Below, piece after piece: positions 55,984 through 64,000 of a stretch of 64,000 nt of DNA. The stretch is taken from the NCBI GenBank assembly GCA_014380365.1, contig JACMJZ010000031.1:62001-126000 (forward strand), written 5' to 3'. How positions within the stretch are numbered: position 1 is the first letter of the stretch; each line of letters starts with the position of its first letter. The notes below the pieces were generated by a model. The model searched no databases and was not told where the DNA came from. It saw only the letters and a list, made by a program, of their open reading frames with translations. This DNA comes from Pyrinomonadaceae bacterium (GTDB taxonomy: Bacteria > Acidobacteriota > Blastocatellia > Pyrinomonadales > Pyrinomonadaceae). A program made the position numbers and the translations under genes.

Positions 55984-57168
55984 ATGGCTGAAGCAGTGGA
56001 ACAAATCGTCAATCGGAAGTCGCCACTCTGCGACAGGCATGCGCGACTCGGCGGGATAATGATCGAGCGCGATGGCTGGCAGGTCCCGTCATCCTACGGC
56101 GATGTGTTACTCGAATATGCCGCAGTGCGCGAAGGCAGCGCAGGTCTCATCGATCTCTCCCCGCGCGGTCGAATCCTGGTTAGCGGCACTGAAGCTATTC
56201 AGTTTCTCAACGGTCTCATCACGAATGACATGAAGACGCTCGAAGTTAACACCTGGATGCCGGCGGCGTTTCCCAATGTGCAGGGGCGTTTGATAGCGAG
56301 CGTGCGGGTAGTCCGCTTGCAAGACGAAGGGACAGGCAAGAATGTCTTTCCTACGTTCTTACTCGATACCGAGGCTGCCACGCATCAGAGCGTGTTGAAA
56401 ACCATCGAACGATTTACTCTCGCGGGCGACTTTCGTGTAACTGACATAACCAACCAAACGGCGCTCATTTCAGTGCAGGGAAGAAAGGCGGCCAGCGTCG
56501 TTCGGGCCGTTCTCGGTGATGCGGCGAGCGAGCTAGACGGAAACGCAGCCCGCCAGTGGCACGTGCATGCTGCGCGTGATGATCACGGGCGGGACGCCCG
56601 TGCCACGTCGGAATATGGTGAGCTGACTGCGATCAATGCGTCGCATGCTGGGGAGGACAGGTTTGATCTAATCGTCAATTCGAATCATGCTGCTGGCATG
56701 TGGGCCGCGTTGCAAGATGCAGGCGCGCGACCTGTTGGTTATGAAGCGCTTGAAATATTGAGAATCGAAGGCGGCCAGCCGCGCTACGGCGTGGATATGG
56801 ATGAATTCAACGTGGTAACTGAGGCTCTGGACGACGCAGTTAGTTATACGAAAGGCTGTTACATCGGGCAGGAGATCATCGCGCGCATCAGGTATCGCGG
56901 GCATGTGGCGAAGAAGCTAACGGGAATTGTCTTCCCGCAAGCGGCGAAAGTCGAAGCGGGCGCGGTCATTAAGTCGGCGGATGATAAGGAGATCGGACGG
57001 GTTACTTCCGCCGTCTATTCACCACATCTGGGCCGCAGAGTGGCGTTGGCCTATTTGAAATACGACTACCTGGCGCCGGAGACCAGCGTCATAGTCACGT
57101 CTGGCGATGAAAAAGTTCCGGGCAAGGTCGCGGAGCTTCCGTTTGTGAAAGGGAGTCCGGGGCAGTAG
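55984..57168 (+). CDS. ygfZ: YgfZ/GcvT-family folate-binding protein
   Basis: KGCYIGQEIIARIRYRGHV signature (K-G-C-Y-x-G-Q-E). Confidence 0.93.
   Translation: MAEAVEQIVNRKSPLCDRHARLGGIMIERDGWQVPSSYGDVLLEYAAVREGSAGLIDLSPRGRILVSGTEAIQFLNGLITNDMKTLEVNTWMPAAFPNVQGRLIASVRVVRLQDEGTGKNVFPTFLLDTEAATHQSVLKTIERFTLAGDFRVTDITNQTALISVQGRKAASVVRAVLGDAASELDGNAARQWHVHAARDDHGRDARATSEYGELTAINASHAGEDRFDLIVNSNHAAGMWAALQDAGARPVGYEALEILRIEGGQPRYGVDMDEFNVVTEALDDAVSYTKGCYIGQEIIARIRYRGHVAKKLTGIVFPQAAKVEAGAVIKSADDKEIGRVTSAVYSPHLGRRVALAYLKYDYLAPETSVIVTSGDEKVPGKVAELPFVKGSPGQ
56329..56354. repeat. Short palindromic repeat copy gggacaggcaagaatgtctttcctac inside ygfZ
   Basis: 21/26 identical to 15897-15922; encodes EGTGKNVFPT. 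Confidence 0.6.
56556..56606. repeat. 51-bp family E element in-frame inside ygfZ
   Basis: gtggcacgtgcatgctgcgcgtgatgatcacgggcgggacgcccgtgccac; encodes WHVHAARDDHGRDARAT. Confidence 0.92.
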
Positions 57169-57215
57169 CCCCGCACCGTCGCTCTGAACGCTGGATTTTG
57201 CGGAGACTTAGATCG

Positions 57216-57500
57216 GTGGCTGAAGAAACTAACAACCGAATCCCCGCGGACCTCGACTACGAACAGGCCCGACTCGCCTATTCGATCATCGAATCACTGC
57301 TCGAACATACGAAAGTCATTAGCGACCTGATCGCAGTGATGGCGCAGACGCTTGATGAGGACACCACCAAAGCGCTCACCCAAACACCCGTCTGGACCGC
57401 ATATCTCGACAGCCGCCGCCGCATGGAAGGCACCCGCAAAGACGTTGAGAAATTTGCTGAGTCTATGAAGAAGCTCGGAGGCGACGAATCGGTCGCCTGA
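57216..57500 (+). CDS. Small hypothetical protein, ~95 aa
   Basis: ORF immediately downstream of ygfZ; GTG start proposed at 57216. Confidence 0.65.
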   Translation: MAEETNNRIPADLDYEQARLAYSIIESLLEHTKVISDLIAVMAQTLDEDTTKALTQTPVWTAYLDSRRRMEGTRKDVEKFAESMKKLGGDESVA

Positions 57501-57513
57501 GTTATAGCAAGCC
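57423..57513. repeat. Direct repeat copy 1 (3' end of the small hypothetical gene)
   Basis: Matches 59373-59463, with small indels. Confidence 0.85.
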
Positions 57514-57559
57514 CACGATCCTTACTGCCGGCCCGTTGTTACGCGGCGGGTTGCGCCAT

Positions 57560-59338
57560 TCAGCCGCCACTGGCGGTGATGCGTCCAATCTCAGCAAGAG
57601 CCAAAGGGTATTCGATAAAGTCTTTGTTACCATTCTCCCTAACCCAGTGAAGATGCCGCAGAGCCTCCTCGCGAATGCCGCTCAACGATAGATCCAAACC
57701 AATGTAAGCATGTGCCTCGGTGAGCTTGTCATTGTCTGTCGCCAGCGCGAGAAGTTCCGGTGCAGTGATCTGGCGCTGTAGGTAACGGATCACCGGATAC
57801 GGCCATTCGGAAGCGGTTAGCTTCGTGGCGGCTTCGGCAAGGACATTGCTTGCCGGGGTGGCCTGTTTTGATTGTCTGAGGCCGAAATGTAGCGCCAGAG
57901 CCATATACGGCGAGTGGTCATCGTGCCACCCTTGCAGCCTCAGATACATGCGGGCGTCGGAGCCGGCGAAAGTCCCGCGAGCCAGACGCAGGTACACGTA
58001 GCTGCGACTTCGGTAGAGATATGGATTCCTGGGGTCGAGGCGGGTGGCCTGCTTGAAGGATGCAACGGCATCCTCATCTCTTCCCAGGTTGAGGTAGGCG
58101 TACCCGAGATCGGAATAAGACTGAGCCACCTCGGGTTTCAGTTGGATCGCCTGCTGGTACGACGTGATCGCCTCCTCGTAACGCTCTTCCCGACTTAGAA
58201 CGTGGGCGTAATGAAGGTGGCCAAGGTAGTTACGCGAGTCGCTGGCGATGGCAGACTCCAGGAGCTTCCTGGCCTCCGGTAACCTGTTCTGGCCCAGGCG
58301 CAGAATGCCTAACGAGATCTGGCTCATGGTGAAATTAGCATCAAGTTCGCGAGACTTTTTAAGGTAAACTTCAGCTTCGTCAAATCGCCTTCCGCGCAAG
58401 AGCAGATCTCCAAGGTAGTACTGCACCTCAGCTTCCGGCATCGGAATCCTCGCTGTATCTTTCGCGAAATCAAGTTGCTTGGGGAAGGTGATACTCAGGC
58501 TCGGGAAAGGTAACTTAGTCAAATAAGAACGTAATTCACGCTCAATGGTCTTGTAGTCAGCCTGAAACGATTGGCGAAAATTCTCCTCCACGGGAATGCC
58601 CGCGCTCAGACCGTCGATAAACTTCATGAGTTGAGGTTGTCTCTTACCTCCATTGTGAAGCATCAGAAATTGGACAAGTGCCCAGGATTGGGCGTAGAAA
58701 ATCCCTGCCTTGCCACTTTCATTGTAGTGGGGCGACTTGCGATTGACCTTAAACAACGTATCCAAAGGCAGGAATCTGCCTTCCCTCAACGTGAAGATGT
58801 GGCGGGGAATAGGGGCGCCGATCGACGCCTTTCGGCCATCATCTGAGGTCGTGAAGGTGCTGAAATACTCGGCCAGTCCTTCATCCAGCCAGGGAGGCGC
58901 GTTGGGCAGGTTGTTGCGGGTGACGAAGTGCTCGTATTCGTGAAAGATCACCTGATGCGGATCAATACCGCCGAGCTCAGAGGTCAGCGCGATATAGTTG
59001 CCGTCAGCAAAGGCCAGGAAGTAGCCCCCGACGTTTTCTCTCGTCTTGCCCTTGTACTGAGGCTTGAAGGGCTTAAACGAGGCGTGGCTCTTGAAGAGGA
59101 AGACGGTGGTGGGGACAGGCGTCTCGATCCGCGCCTTCGGAAAGAGGAGCGAGAGCACATGGCGGAATTCCTCGAGCTTGGTGGCCAGTTTCCGGATGTC
59201 ACGTTCGCCACCATTGCCGATGACGGTGAAGTTCTTTGATTTCACCTTTATCCAGTTCTCTTTAGCTGAGGAGGAGGACGCCGGAAGCAGCAGCAGGAAA
59301 GCGATGACAGCAAGTTTGGTGGCAAAGGTTCGTTTCAT
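57560..59338 (-). CDS. Secreted TPR protein with peptidase-MA-like (HEYEH) domain
   Basis: VIFHEYEHFVTRNNLPNAPPWLDEGLAEYFSTF; signal peptide; TPRs. Confidence 0.85.
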   Translation of the reverse strand: MKRTFATKLAVIAFLLLLPASSSSAKENWIKVKSKNFTVIGNGGERDIRKLATKLEEFRHVLSLLFPKARIETPVPTTVFLFKSHASFKPFKPQYKGKTRENVGGYFLAFADGNYIALTSELGGIDPHQVIFHEYEHFVTRNNLPNAPPWLDEGLAEYFSTFTTSDDGRKASIGAPIPRHIFTLREGRFLPLDTLFKVNRKSPHYNESGKAGIFYAQSWALVQFLMLHNGGKRQPQLMKFIDGLSAGIPVEENFRQSFQADYKTIERELRSYLTKLPFPSLSITFPKQLDFAKDTARIPMPEAEVQYYLGDLLLRGRRFDEAEVYLKKSRELDANFTMSQISLGILRLGQNRLPEARKLLESAIASDSRNYLGHLHYAHVLSREERYEEAITSYQQAIQLKPEVAQSYSDLGYAYLNLGRDEDAVASFKQATRLDPRNPYLYRSRSYVYLRLARGTFAGSDARMYLRLQGWHDDHSPYMALALHFGLRQSKQATPASNVLAEAATKLTASEWPYPVIRYLQRQITAPELLALATDNDKLTEAHAYIGLDLSLSGIREEALRHLHWVRENGNKDFIEYPLALAEIGRITASGG

Positions 59339-59372
59339 AATCCTGTCCTTAGGGTGAAGCGCAACTCGAAAT

Positions 59373-59463
59373 AATGGAAGCCACCCGCAAAGAGTTGAGA
59401 ATTTTGCTGAGCCTATGAAGAAGCTCTCAAGCGTCGATCAGTCGCCTGAGTTATAGCAAGCCG
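59373..59463. repeat. Direct repeat copy 2, degenerate remnant of the small hypothetical gene's 3' end
   Basis: atggaagccacccgcaaagagttgagaattttgctgagcctatgaagaagctc...gtcgcctgagttatagcaagcc. Confidence 0.85.
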
Positions 59464-59536
59464 TCGCGACTACTCTTTGAAAAACTTGAATACTTCCGCT
59501 TGATGAACTCATCTAATGCCCATGGCAACTCTGTCA

Positions 59537-60508
59537 TTAAGTGCCAGCCTGCATTGAAATGACCAATCCGCGCCTTGTCGCTTTTCGATTACCGGGTGCA
59601 ACCACTACATGGACGTGCGTATATTTCCAGCCGCCATCTTTGCTAAAGCGTACCTCGTACTTACCCGCTCGAATATTCTTGAAATAAAATCGTCCGTCCG
59701 CCCCCACCACACAAGCGGCTATTCTGCGCTGCACCTTCTTCATTTCTTCGCTTTCCGGATAGCTCATTAACAAATGTTCCGGATGGTCAAATACTTCTAC
59801 CAAAACATCCGAAACAACTTCTTCATTAACATCACGCACAATGCCAGTAAGGCGTCGGTATTGTCTCTTCTCAGCAATGACTATGCTTTCATTTGCACCA
59901 GATCGCGTCGACTCCACAGATGTTGTACATCTGGATCTGCCTCCGTTAATACGCATTGACGTCGGGACTCTCTTGATCTGCATAGCCCACTCTCGGAGTG
60001 CCTGAAGTTGTTCCGCTCCGACAGGAAAGCTGATGCTGTCCAGGTTGATCTCAAAACTACTTGCCCTGGTAATTTTCAGGAACGTCTCATAGGGCATGCG
60101 AAAGACCAGATGCTCACCCATCCAGCCGCGTCCGAGGTGTCCTTTCTTCACGCCCCACCGGTTTGAGCTAAGAAAGAACTTTTCGCCATCGACGATGAAG
60201 AGGACATACAGGTCAATTTTCAGTCTGCCCTTTACGACGGTGCGTAACTCGAAGTCGATTATCTCGGGTGTCCGCGGCACACGTACCGGATAAGTAAACG
60301 ACGGCGCCATATGAAGACTATGGTACTTACCGTTCGGTCCGGAGATCTGCACTGGCGCGAGGCTAACGGTAGTCTTGTCCTTGCCGCTGTCATAAACGAC
60401 ATCGATCTTCGGTGGAGCGTCCTGCGCGATACCTTCGACGGCAGTCGGAAGTCCGGTCGCGAAAGTCCACCACAAGGCCACCAGTAGCAAAGTGAGTAGT
60501 TTAACCAT
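59537..60508 (-). CDS. Hypothetical secreted protein with carboxypeptidase-regulatory-like C-terminus
   Basis: Signal peptide; LTGIVRDVNEEVVSDVLVEVFDHPEH...GADGRFYFKNIRAGKYEVRFSKDG. Confidence 0.75.
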   Translation of the reverse strand: MVKLLTLLLVALWWTFATGLPTAVEGIAQDAPPKIDVVYDSGKDKTTVSLAPVQISGPNGKYHSLHMAPSFTYPVRVPRTPEIIDFELRTVVKGRLKIDLYVLFIVDGEKFFLSSNRWGVKKGHLGRGWMGEHLVFRMPYETFLKITRASSFEINLDSISFPVGAEQLQALREWAMQIKRVPTSMRINGGRSRCTTSVESTRSGANESIVIAEKRQYRRLTGIVRDVNEEVVSDVLVEVFDHPEHLLMSYPESEEMKKVQRRIAACVVGADGRFYFKNIRAGKYEVRFSKDGGWKYTHVHVVVAPGNRKATRRGLVISMQAGT

Positions 60509-60529
60509 CCAGGTATCCCTCGCGAGCAG

Positions 60530-60664
60530 GCACCAAGCAGAAGCCCGCGCGTAAGCAAGGGCTCTCGGTTTTTAACATTACGGCCCTAGTTCAACTAATC
60601 TCTCTATCGCTCTGGTTCTACCTGGGTCGGATCCCTTGCTTCCGCGCGGGCTTCTGCTTGGCGC
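60530..60664. repeat. Inverted repeat, family G second copy (caccaagcagaagcccgcgcgtaagcaagggct)
   Basis: Arms 60530-60563 and 60631-60664. Confidence 0.92.
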
Positions 60665-60665
60665 T

Positions 60666-61259
60666 TCAAACGCGACAGGTGATCAGGTTGAAAATTCCCA
60701 GCCCGCGTTTTTGAATGCGCAGCACGTCGAGACCGGCAGTGCGCGCCGTCGCGGCAGTGCGTCGATTTACGTGGTCGCCGCAGAGGGGAACCATTATCAT
60801 GTTGAGTAAATCAAAGACCGGGCCAAGCAGGCCATCCGGGCGAACATGATCAAGCAGCACGACTGTTCCTCCTGGCCGCACCACGCGACGCAACTCCATG
60901 AAGGCTGCTTGAGGCGACTCGACGGTGCAGAACACCAGGCTCGCGAAAGCGGCGTCGAATGAAGCATCTCCCAAAGGTAGCTTCTCCGCAAAGCCCTGAA
61001 CCAAAGTCAGCCCCTCGGGCCGGTTCTTGTTCCTGGCGATTTTCAGCATCTCGATGCTGGGCTCGATTGCCACCCCAACCGCTGCCTGCGGATAAAACGC
61101 GAAGTTCAGTCCCGTACCTGCGCCCACTTCGAGAATCACTCCACCTTTCGGAAGTTCGGCAAATAGCTCGGCGCGCCAGCGTTTCAGGAACCAGCGCTCC
61201 AGCGGGCGCATGGCCGCGTCATACTTCGGAGCGACCTCATCGTAAGTTTGAGCTGCCAT
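60666..61259 (-). CDS. Class I SAM-dependent methyltransferase
   Basis: VILEVGAGTGLNFAFYP; FDAAFASLVFCTVESPQAAFMELRRVVRPGGTVVLLDHV. Confidence 0.93.
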   Translation of the reverse strand: MAAQTYDEVAPKYDAAMRPLERWFLKRWRAELFAELPKGGVILEVGAGTGLNFAFYPQAAVGVAIEPSIEMLKIARNKNRPEGLTLVQGFAEKLPLGDASFDAAFASLVFCTVESPQAAFMELRRVVRPGGTVVLLDHVRPDGLLGPVFDLLNMIMVPLCGDHVNRRTAATARTAGLDVLRIQKRGLGIFNLITCRV

Positions 61260-61326
61260 TCCAAAAATCTTGCAGTTAGGAGTCCTGAGTCGCCAGTCTA
61301 GACTTTAGACTGGAGACTGTTGACGC

Positions 61327-61719
61327 TTACCGCACCAGCATGATCACCCGGCGTTCACGAGCGCCGTCAAACTCGCAAAGAAAAATTCCCTGCCAACGTC
61401 CCAACAGCAGTTTCCCGTCTTTGAAGGGAACAGTTACAGACGAGCCGACAAGAGTTGCTTTGATGTGCGCGTCGGAATTCTCCTCGCCGTGGCGAAAGCC
61501 CATGCCGTGTTGTGGAATCAGGGTGCGGAAGGCGTGCAGCATGTCGCGAGGCACATCGGGGTCGGCGTTCTCGTTAACGGTTAGTCCGGCAGTTGTGTGT
61601 TGGACATAGAGCACGACGATGCCTTCGCGCTCGCCCGACTCCTGCAACTTCGCCTGCACCCGGTCAGTGAACTCAACCAACTCTTCGCGCTGGCGCGAGC
61701 TGACTTTAATCGTGTACAT
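61327..61719 (-). CDS. YjbQ family protein
   Basis: VVLYVQHTTAGLTVNENADPDVPRDM; GRWQGIFLCEFDGARERRV; start trimmed to MYTIKV. Confidence 0.93.
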   Translation of the reverse strand: MYTIKVSSRQREELVEFTDRVQAKLQESGEREGIVVLYVQHTTAGLTVNENADPDVPRDMLHAFRTLIPQHGMGFRHGEENSDAHIKATLVGSSVTVPFKDGKLLLGRWQGIFLCEFDGARERRVIMLVR

Positions 61720-61966
61720 GCCGCGTATTGTAAAGCATTTGAGGTGAATCAAGACCAACACGAGGAACGATCCACTAAGCACCACGAAACAACACTAATC
61801 AGGTTCTCGCGTTTAGTGTGAATTAGTGGATCTCATCTGGGCGTTGGCCCCGTTGCACGGGAGACTCGGCCTGAGGTAACACAAAAAGCAAGACGTGCTC
61901 AGTTGCATGTCTTGCTTTTCAAAGGCAGTTGGGGTCGCGAATCCACTCGCGATCAAAGTCAATCGA

Positions 61967-62578
61967 TTACGAAGGCTTTTGGGAGGCCCGGCTCTTCAGG
62001 AGTTTCCAGCCGAGTGGAAGTGCCGCAGCGGCCAGAAGAATTTTGATGATGTCGCCAGGGATAAACTTCAGGACCGTGAGTTGGAACGCGGCTATTGCCG
62101 GCGTTTGTGTGACCAAGGCAAACCAGGCCCAGCCGCTCAACATTATTACGATTGAACCGATGGCCATCGCCACGACAGCCGTCGGGAATCGCTTGTCCCA
62201 ACCGTTTTCCGCAAAAGCGCCGGTGATAAATGCGGCGGCAGGAAACGCGACCAGGTAGCCGCCCGTTGGCCCAAAGAGATGAGCAATGCCGCTGTGACCA
62301 CCATAGAAGAATGGCAAACCACTAGCGCCTTCAATCAGATACACAATCATCGCCATCGCGCCCAGACGCGACCCCAGCAACGCGCCGGTAAGTAATACAG
62401 CAAAGCTCTGGCCGGTGATGGGAACAGGCCCGATTGGAATTACCACCTGGGCAGAAAGCGCCACCAGCAAACTAAACGCAACTACGATGGAAACGGAGCG
62501 CGTCCAGTCAACCGGATAAAGCGCAGCACCCAGAAGCGTCTCGGCTGGCATCGCTGGTTGTTGATATGCAGTACTCAT
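61967..62578 (-). CDS. bioY: Biotin transporter BioY
   Basis: AQVVIPIGPVPITGQSFAVLLTGALLGSRLGAMAMIVYLIEGASGLPFF; GPTGGYLVAFPAAAFITG. Confidence 0.95.
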   Translation of the reverse strand: MSTAYQQPAMPAETLLGAALYPVDWTRSVSIVVAFSLLVALSAQVVIPIGPVPITGQSFAVLLTGALLGSRLGAMAMIVYLIEGASGLPFFYGGHSGIAHLFGPTGGYLVAFPAAAFITGAFAENGWDKRFPTAVVAMAIGSIVIMLSGWAWFALVTQTPAIAAFQLTVLKFIPGDIIKILLAAAALPLGWKLLKSRASQKPS

Positions 62579-62659
62579 AAATGACCTGGTGTCGAGTTTG
62601 GGTTCGGAGTTTGGAGTTAATCATACCCCGAAATTCAAAACTCGCAACCCATAGTTAGT

Positions 62660-64000
62660 CTAGTCCTGTTGATCCCTGGGCGGCAGCGGCTGCGGGTTAA
62701 GTGAGACCTCGTCGCCGGGTCGCACGCCTGCCGGCGGCAGGGGCTGCGGGTTGAGTTCGACGATCTCACCTGGTCTAACGATACCCGGTGGTTCGGGCTG
62801 CGGATTAAGACTGACGATTCCACCTGGTGGCAGGGGCTGCGGATTGAGCGAGACCAGATCGCCCGGTGCCAAATTTCCAATTCGCATCGTATGGAACGAG
62901 CGCCAGACAAAAACAGTTGAAGCAAGGAAGAATATCGCCGCCAGCACGTGGCTAATCATTGGCCCATTCTCACCAAATTGGCCGCGAGGGTCAGCAATTG
63001 AAACCGCGAGCTCAACTGCGAGCAAGCCGAACAACGTGGTGAACTTGATTACCGGATTCAGCGCCACTGACGAAGTATCTTTGAATGGATCGCCCACCGT
63101 GTCGCCTACCACTGTGGCATCGTGTAGCGCCGTGCCTTTCTGTTTTAGGTCCACTTCAACCACCTTCTTCGCGTTGTCCCAGGCGCCGCCGGCGTTGGCC
63201 ATGAAGATTGCCTGATACAGACCAAAGATGGCGATCGAAATCAAATAGCCAATGAAGAAGAACGGCTCGACAAAAGCGAACGCCAGGGTGGAGAAAAAGA
63301 TCGTCAGGAAGATATTGAACATGCCCTTCTGCGCATACTGCGTGCAGATCTCGACGACCTTCTTACTATCTTCAACAGAAGCTTTCTCCGCTCCGTCCAG
63401 GCGGATGTTGGCCTTGATGAACTCCACCGCGCGATAGGCCCCGGTGGTTACCGCCTGAATCGACGCGCCGGTGAACCAGTAAATCACCGCGCCACCCGAT
63501 ATCAAGCCCAGCACAAACGGCGCGTGCAAGAGCGACAGATTCTCCGTTCTGGTGGTGAGTCCGTCGGTCAGAGTCATCATGATCGAAAAGATCATGGTGG
63601 TGGCGCCGACCACTGCCGTGCCAATCAGAACCGGTTTGGCAGTCGCCTTAAACGTATTGCCCGCGCCATCGTTTTCTTCGAGCAAGTGTTTCGCGCGCGC
63701 GAAGTTTACGTTCATGTTGAAGTCGCGCTTGACGTCAGCTTCGACGTTGGGCACCTGTTCGATCAGCGACAACTCGTAAACCGACTGGGCGTTGTCGGTC
63801 ACCGGGCCATAGGAGTCAACGGCGATTGTTACCGGTCCCATACCGAGGAAGCCAAAAGCTACCAGGCCGAAAGCGAATACCGGCGCCGCGACCATCAGGG
63901 CGTCGAGGCCCATGGTGCTGAAGTAATAAGCCACCGACATCAGGCCGACGATAGCAAGGCCCAGCCAGTACGCCGAAAAGTTTCCGGCTACGAGTCCGGA
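62660..64000 (-). CDS. hppA: Membrane-bound ion-pumping pyrophosphatase, C-terminal part, truncated by the right window edge
   Basis: YGPVTDNAQ, ANAGGAWDNAKK, ATVVGDTVGDPFKDTSSVALNPVIKF; frame stays open to 64000 (SGLVAGNFSAYWLGLAIVGL...). Confidence 0.95.
   Translation of the reverse strand, partial: SGLVAGNFSAYWLGLAIVGLMSVAYYFSTMGLDALMVAAPVFAFGLVAFGFLGMGPVTIAVDSYGPVTDNAQSVYELSLIEQVPNVEADVKRDFNMNVNFARAKHLLEENDGAGNTFKATAKPVLIGTAVVGATTMIFSIMMTLTDGLTTRTENLSLLHAPFVLGLISGGAVIYWFTGASIQAVTTGAYRAVEFIKANIRLDGAEKASVEDSKKVVEICTQYAQKGMFNIFLTIFFSTLAFAFVEPFFFIGYLISIAIFGLYQAIFMANAGGAWDNAKKVVEVDLKQKGTALHDATVVGDTVGDPFKDTSSVALNPVIKFTTLFGLLAVELAVSIADPRGQFGENGPMISHVLAAIFFLASTVFVWRSFHTMRIGNLAPGDLVSLNPQPLPPGGIVSLNPQPEPPGIVRPGEIVELNPQPLPPAGVRPGDEVSLNPQPLPPRDQQD
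62664..62874 (-). repeat. Four-copy V(S/E)LNPQPLPPG-type coding repeat in the hppA C-terminal tail
   Basis: GDLVSLNPQPLPPGGIVSLNPQPEPPGIVRPGEIVELNPQPLPPAGVRPGDEVSLNPQPLPPRDQQD. Confidence 0.92.

Noticed and set aside
1-64000. tRNA/rRNA genes or insertion-sequence transposases
   Set aside because: None recognised by eye; cannot exclude short ones without tRNAscan or a profile search.

Overview
64 kb of gene-dense, GC-moderate bacterial chromosome with no tRNA, rRNA, CRISPR or transposase that I could recognise. Gene content (PurS/Q/L, VWFA-related and carboxypeptidase-regulatory-domain proteins, S/T kinase with AAA/TPR, REP-like repeats) suggests an Acidobacteriota/Blastocatellia-like genome; that is inference only. 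Main blocks: (1) 1-11.7 kb: a tightly packed minus-strand run of five large proteins of unknown function, including a 1390-aa DUF6603-like protein with a 36-aa tandem-repeat N-terminus. This is the best candidate for an undescribed multi-protein system. (2) 12-24 kb: RyR-like small ORF, TPR-patatin-TM protein, small secreted 9-aa-repeat peptide, ppdK, POT transporter, VIT1-like and GDT1-like transporters. (3) 24-38.6 kb: S/T kinase-ATPase-TPR giant, class IV aminotransferase, and a purL / thiol-redox cassette (TlpA, redoxin, VKOR, DsbA-like) / purQ-purS-purB cluster, then a WalJ-like MBL hydrolase. (4) 38.7-45.4 kb: VWA-domain remnant, NTR/TIMP-like protein, TPR protein, GIY-YIG / antitoxin / Doc module, M16 peptidase. 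(5) 45.7-64 kb: envelope proteins, histidine kinase / Asp-beta-hydroxylase / NtrC regulator, YgfZ, TPR peptidase, BioY, and a membrane pyrophosphatase with an LNPQPLPP-repeat tail. The strongest unexplained signal is a set of at least six palindromic dispersed-repeat families, concentrated at 23-38 kb and 56-62 kb. They do not just sit between genes: they supply the stop codon and C-terminal residues of tlpA, VKOR and purB, and lie in-frame inside purL and (twice) ygfZ.
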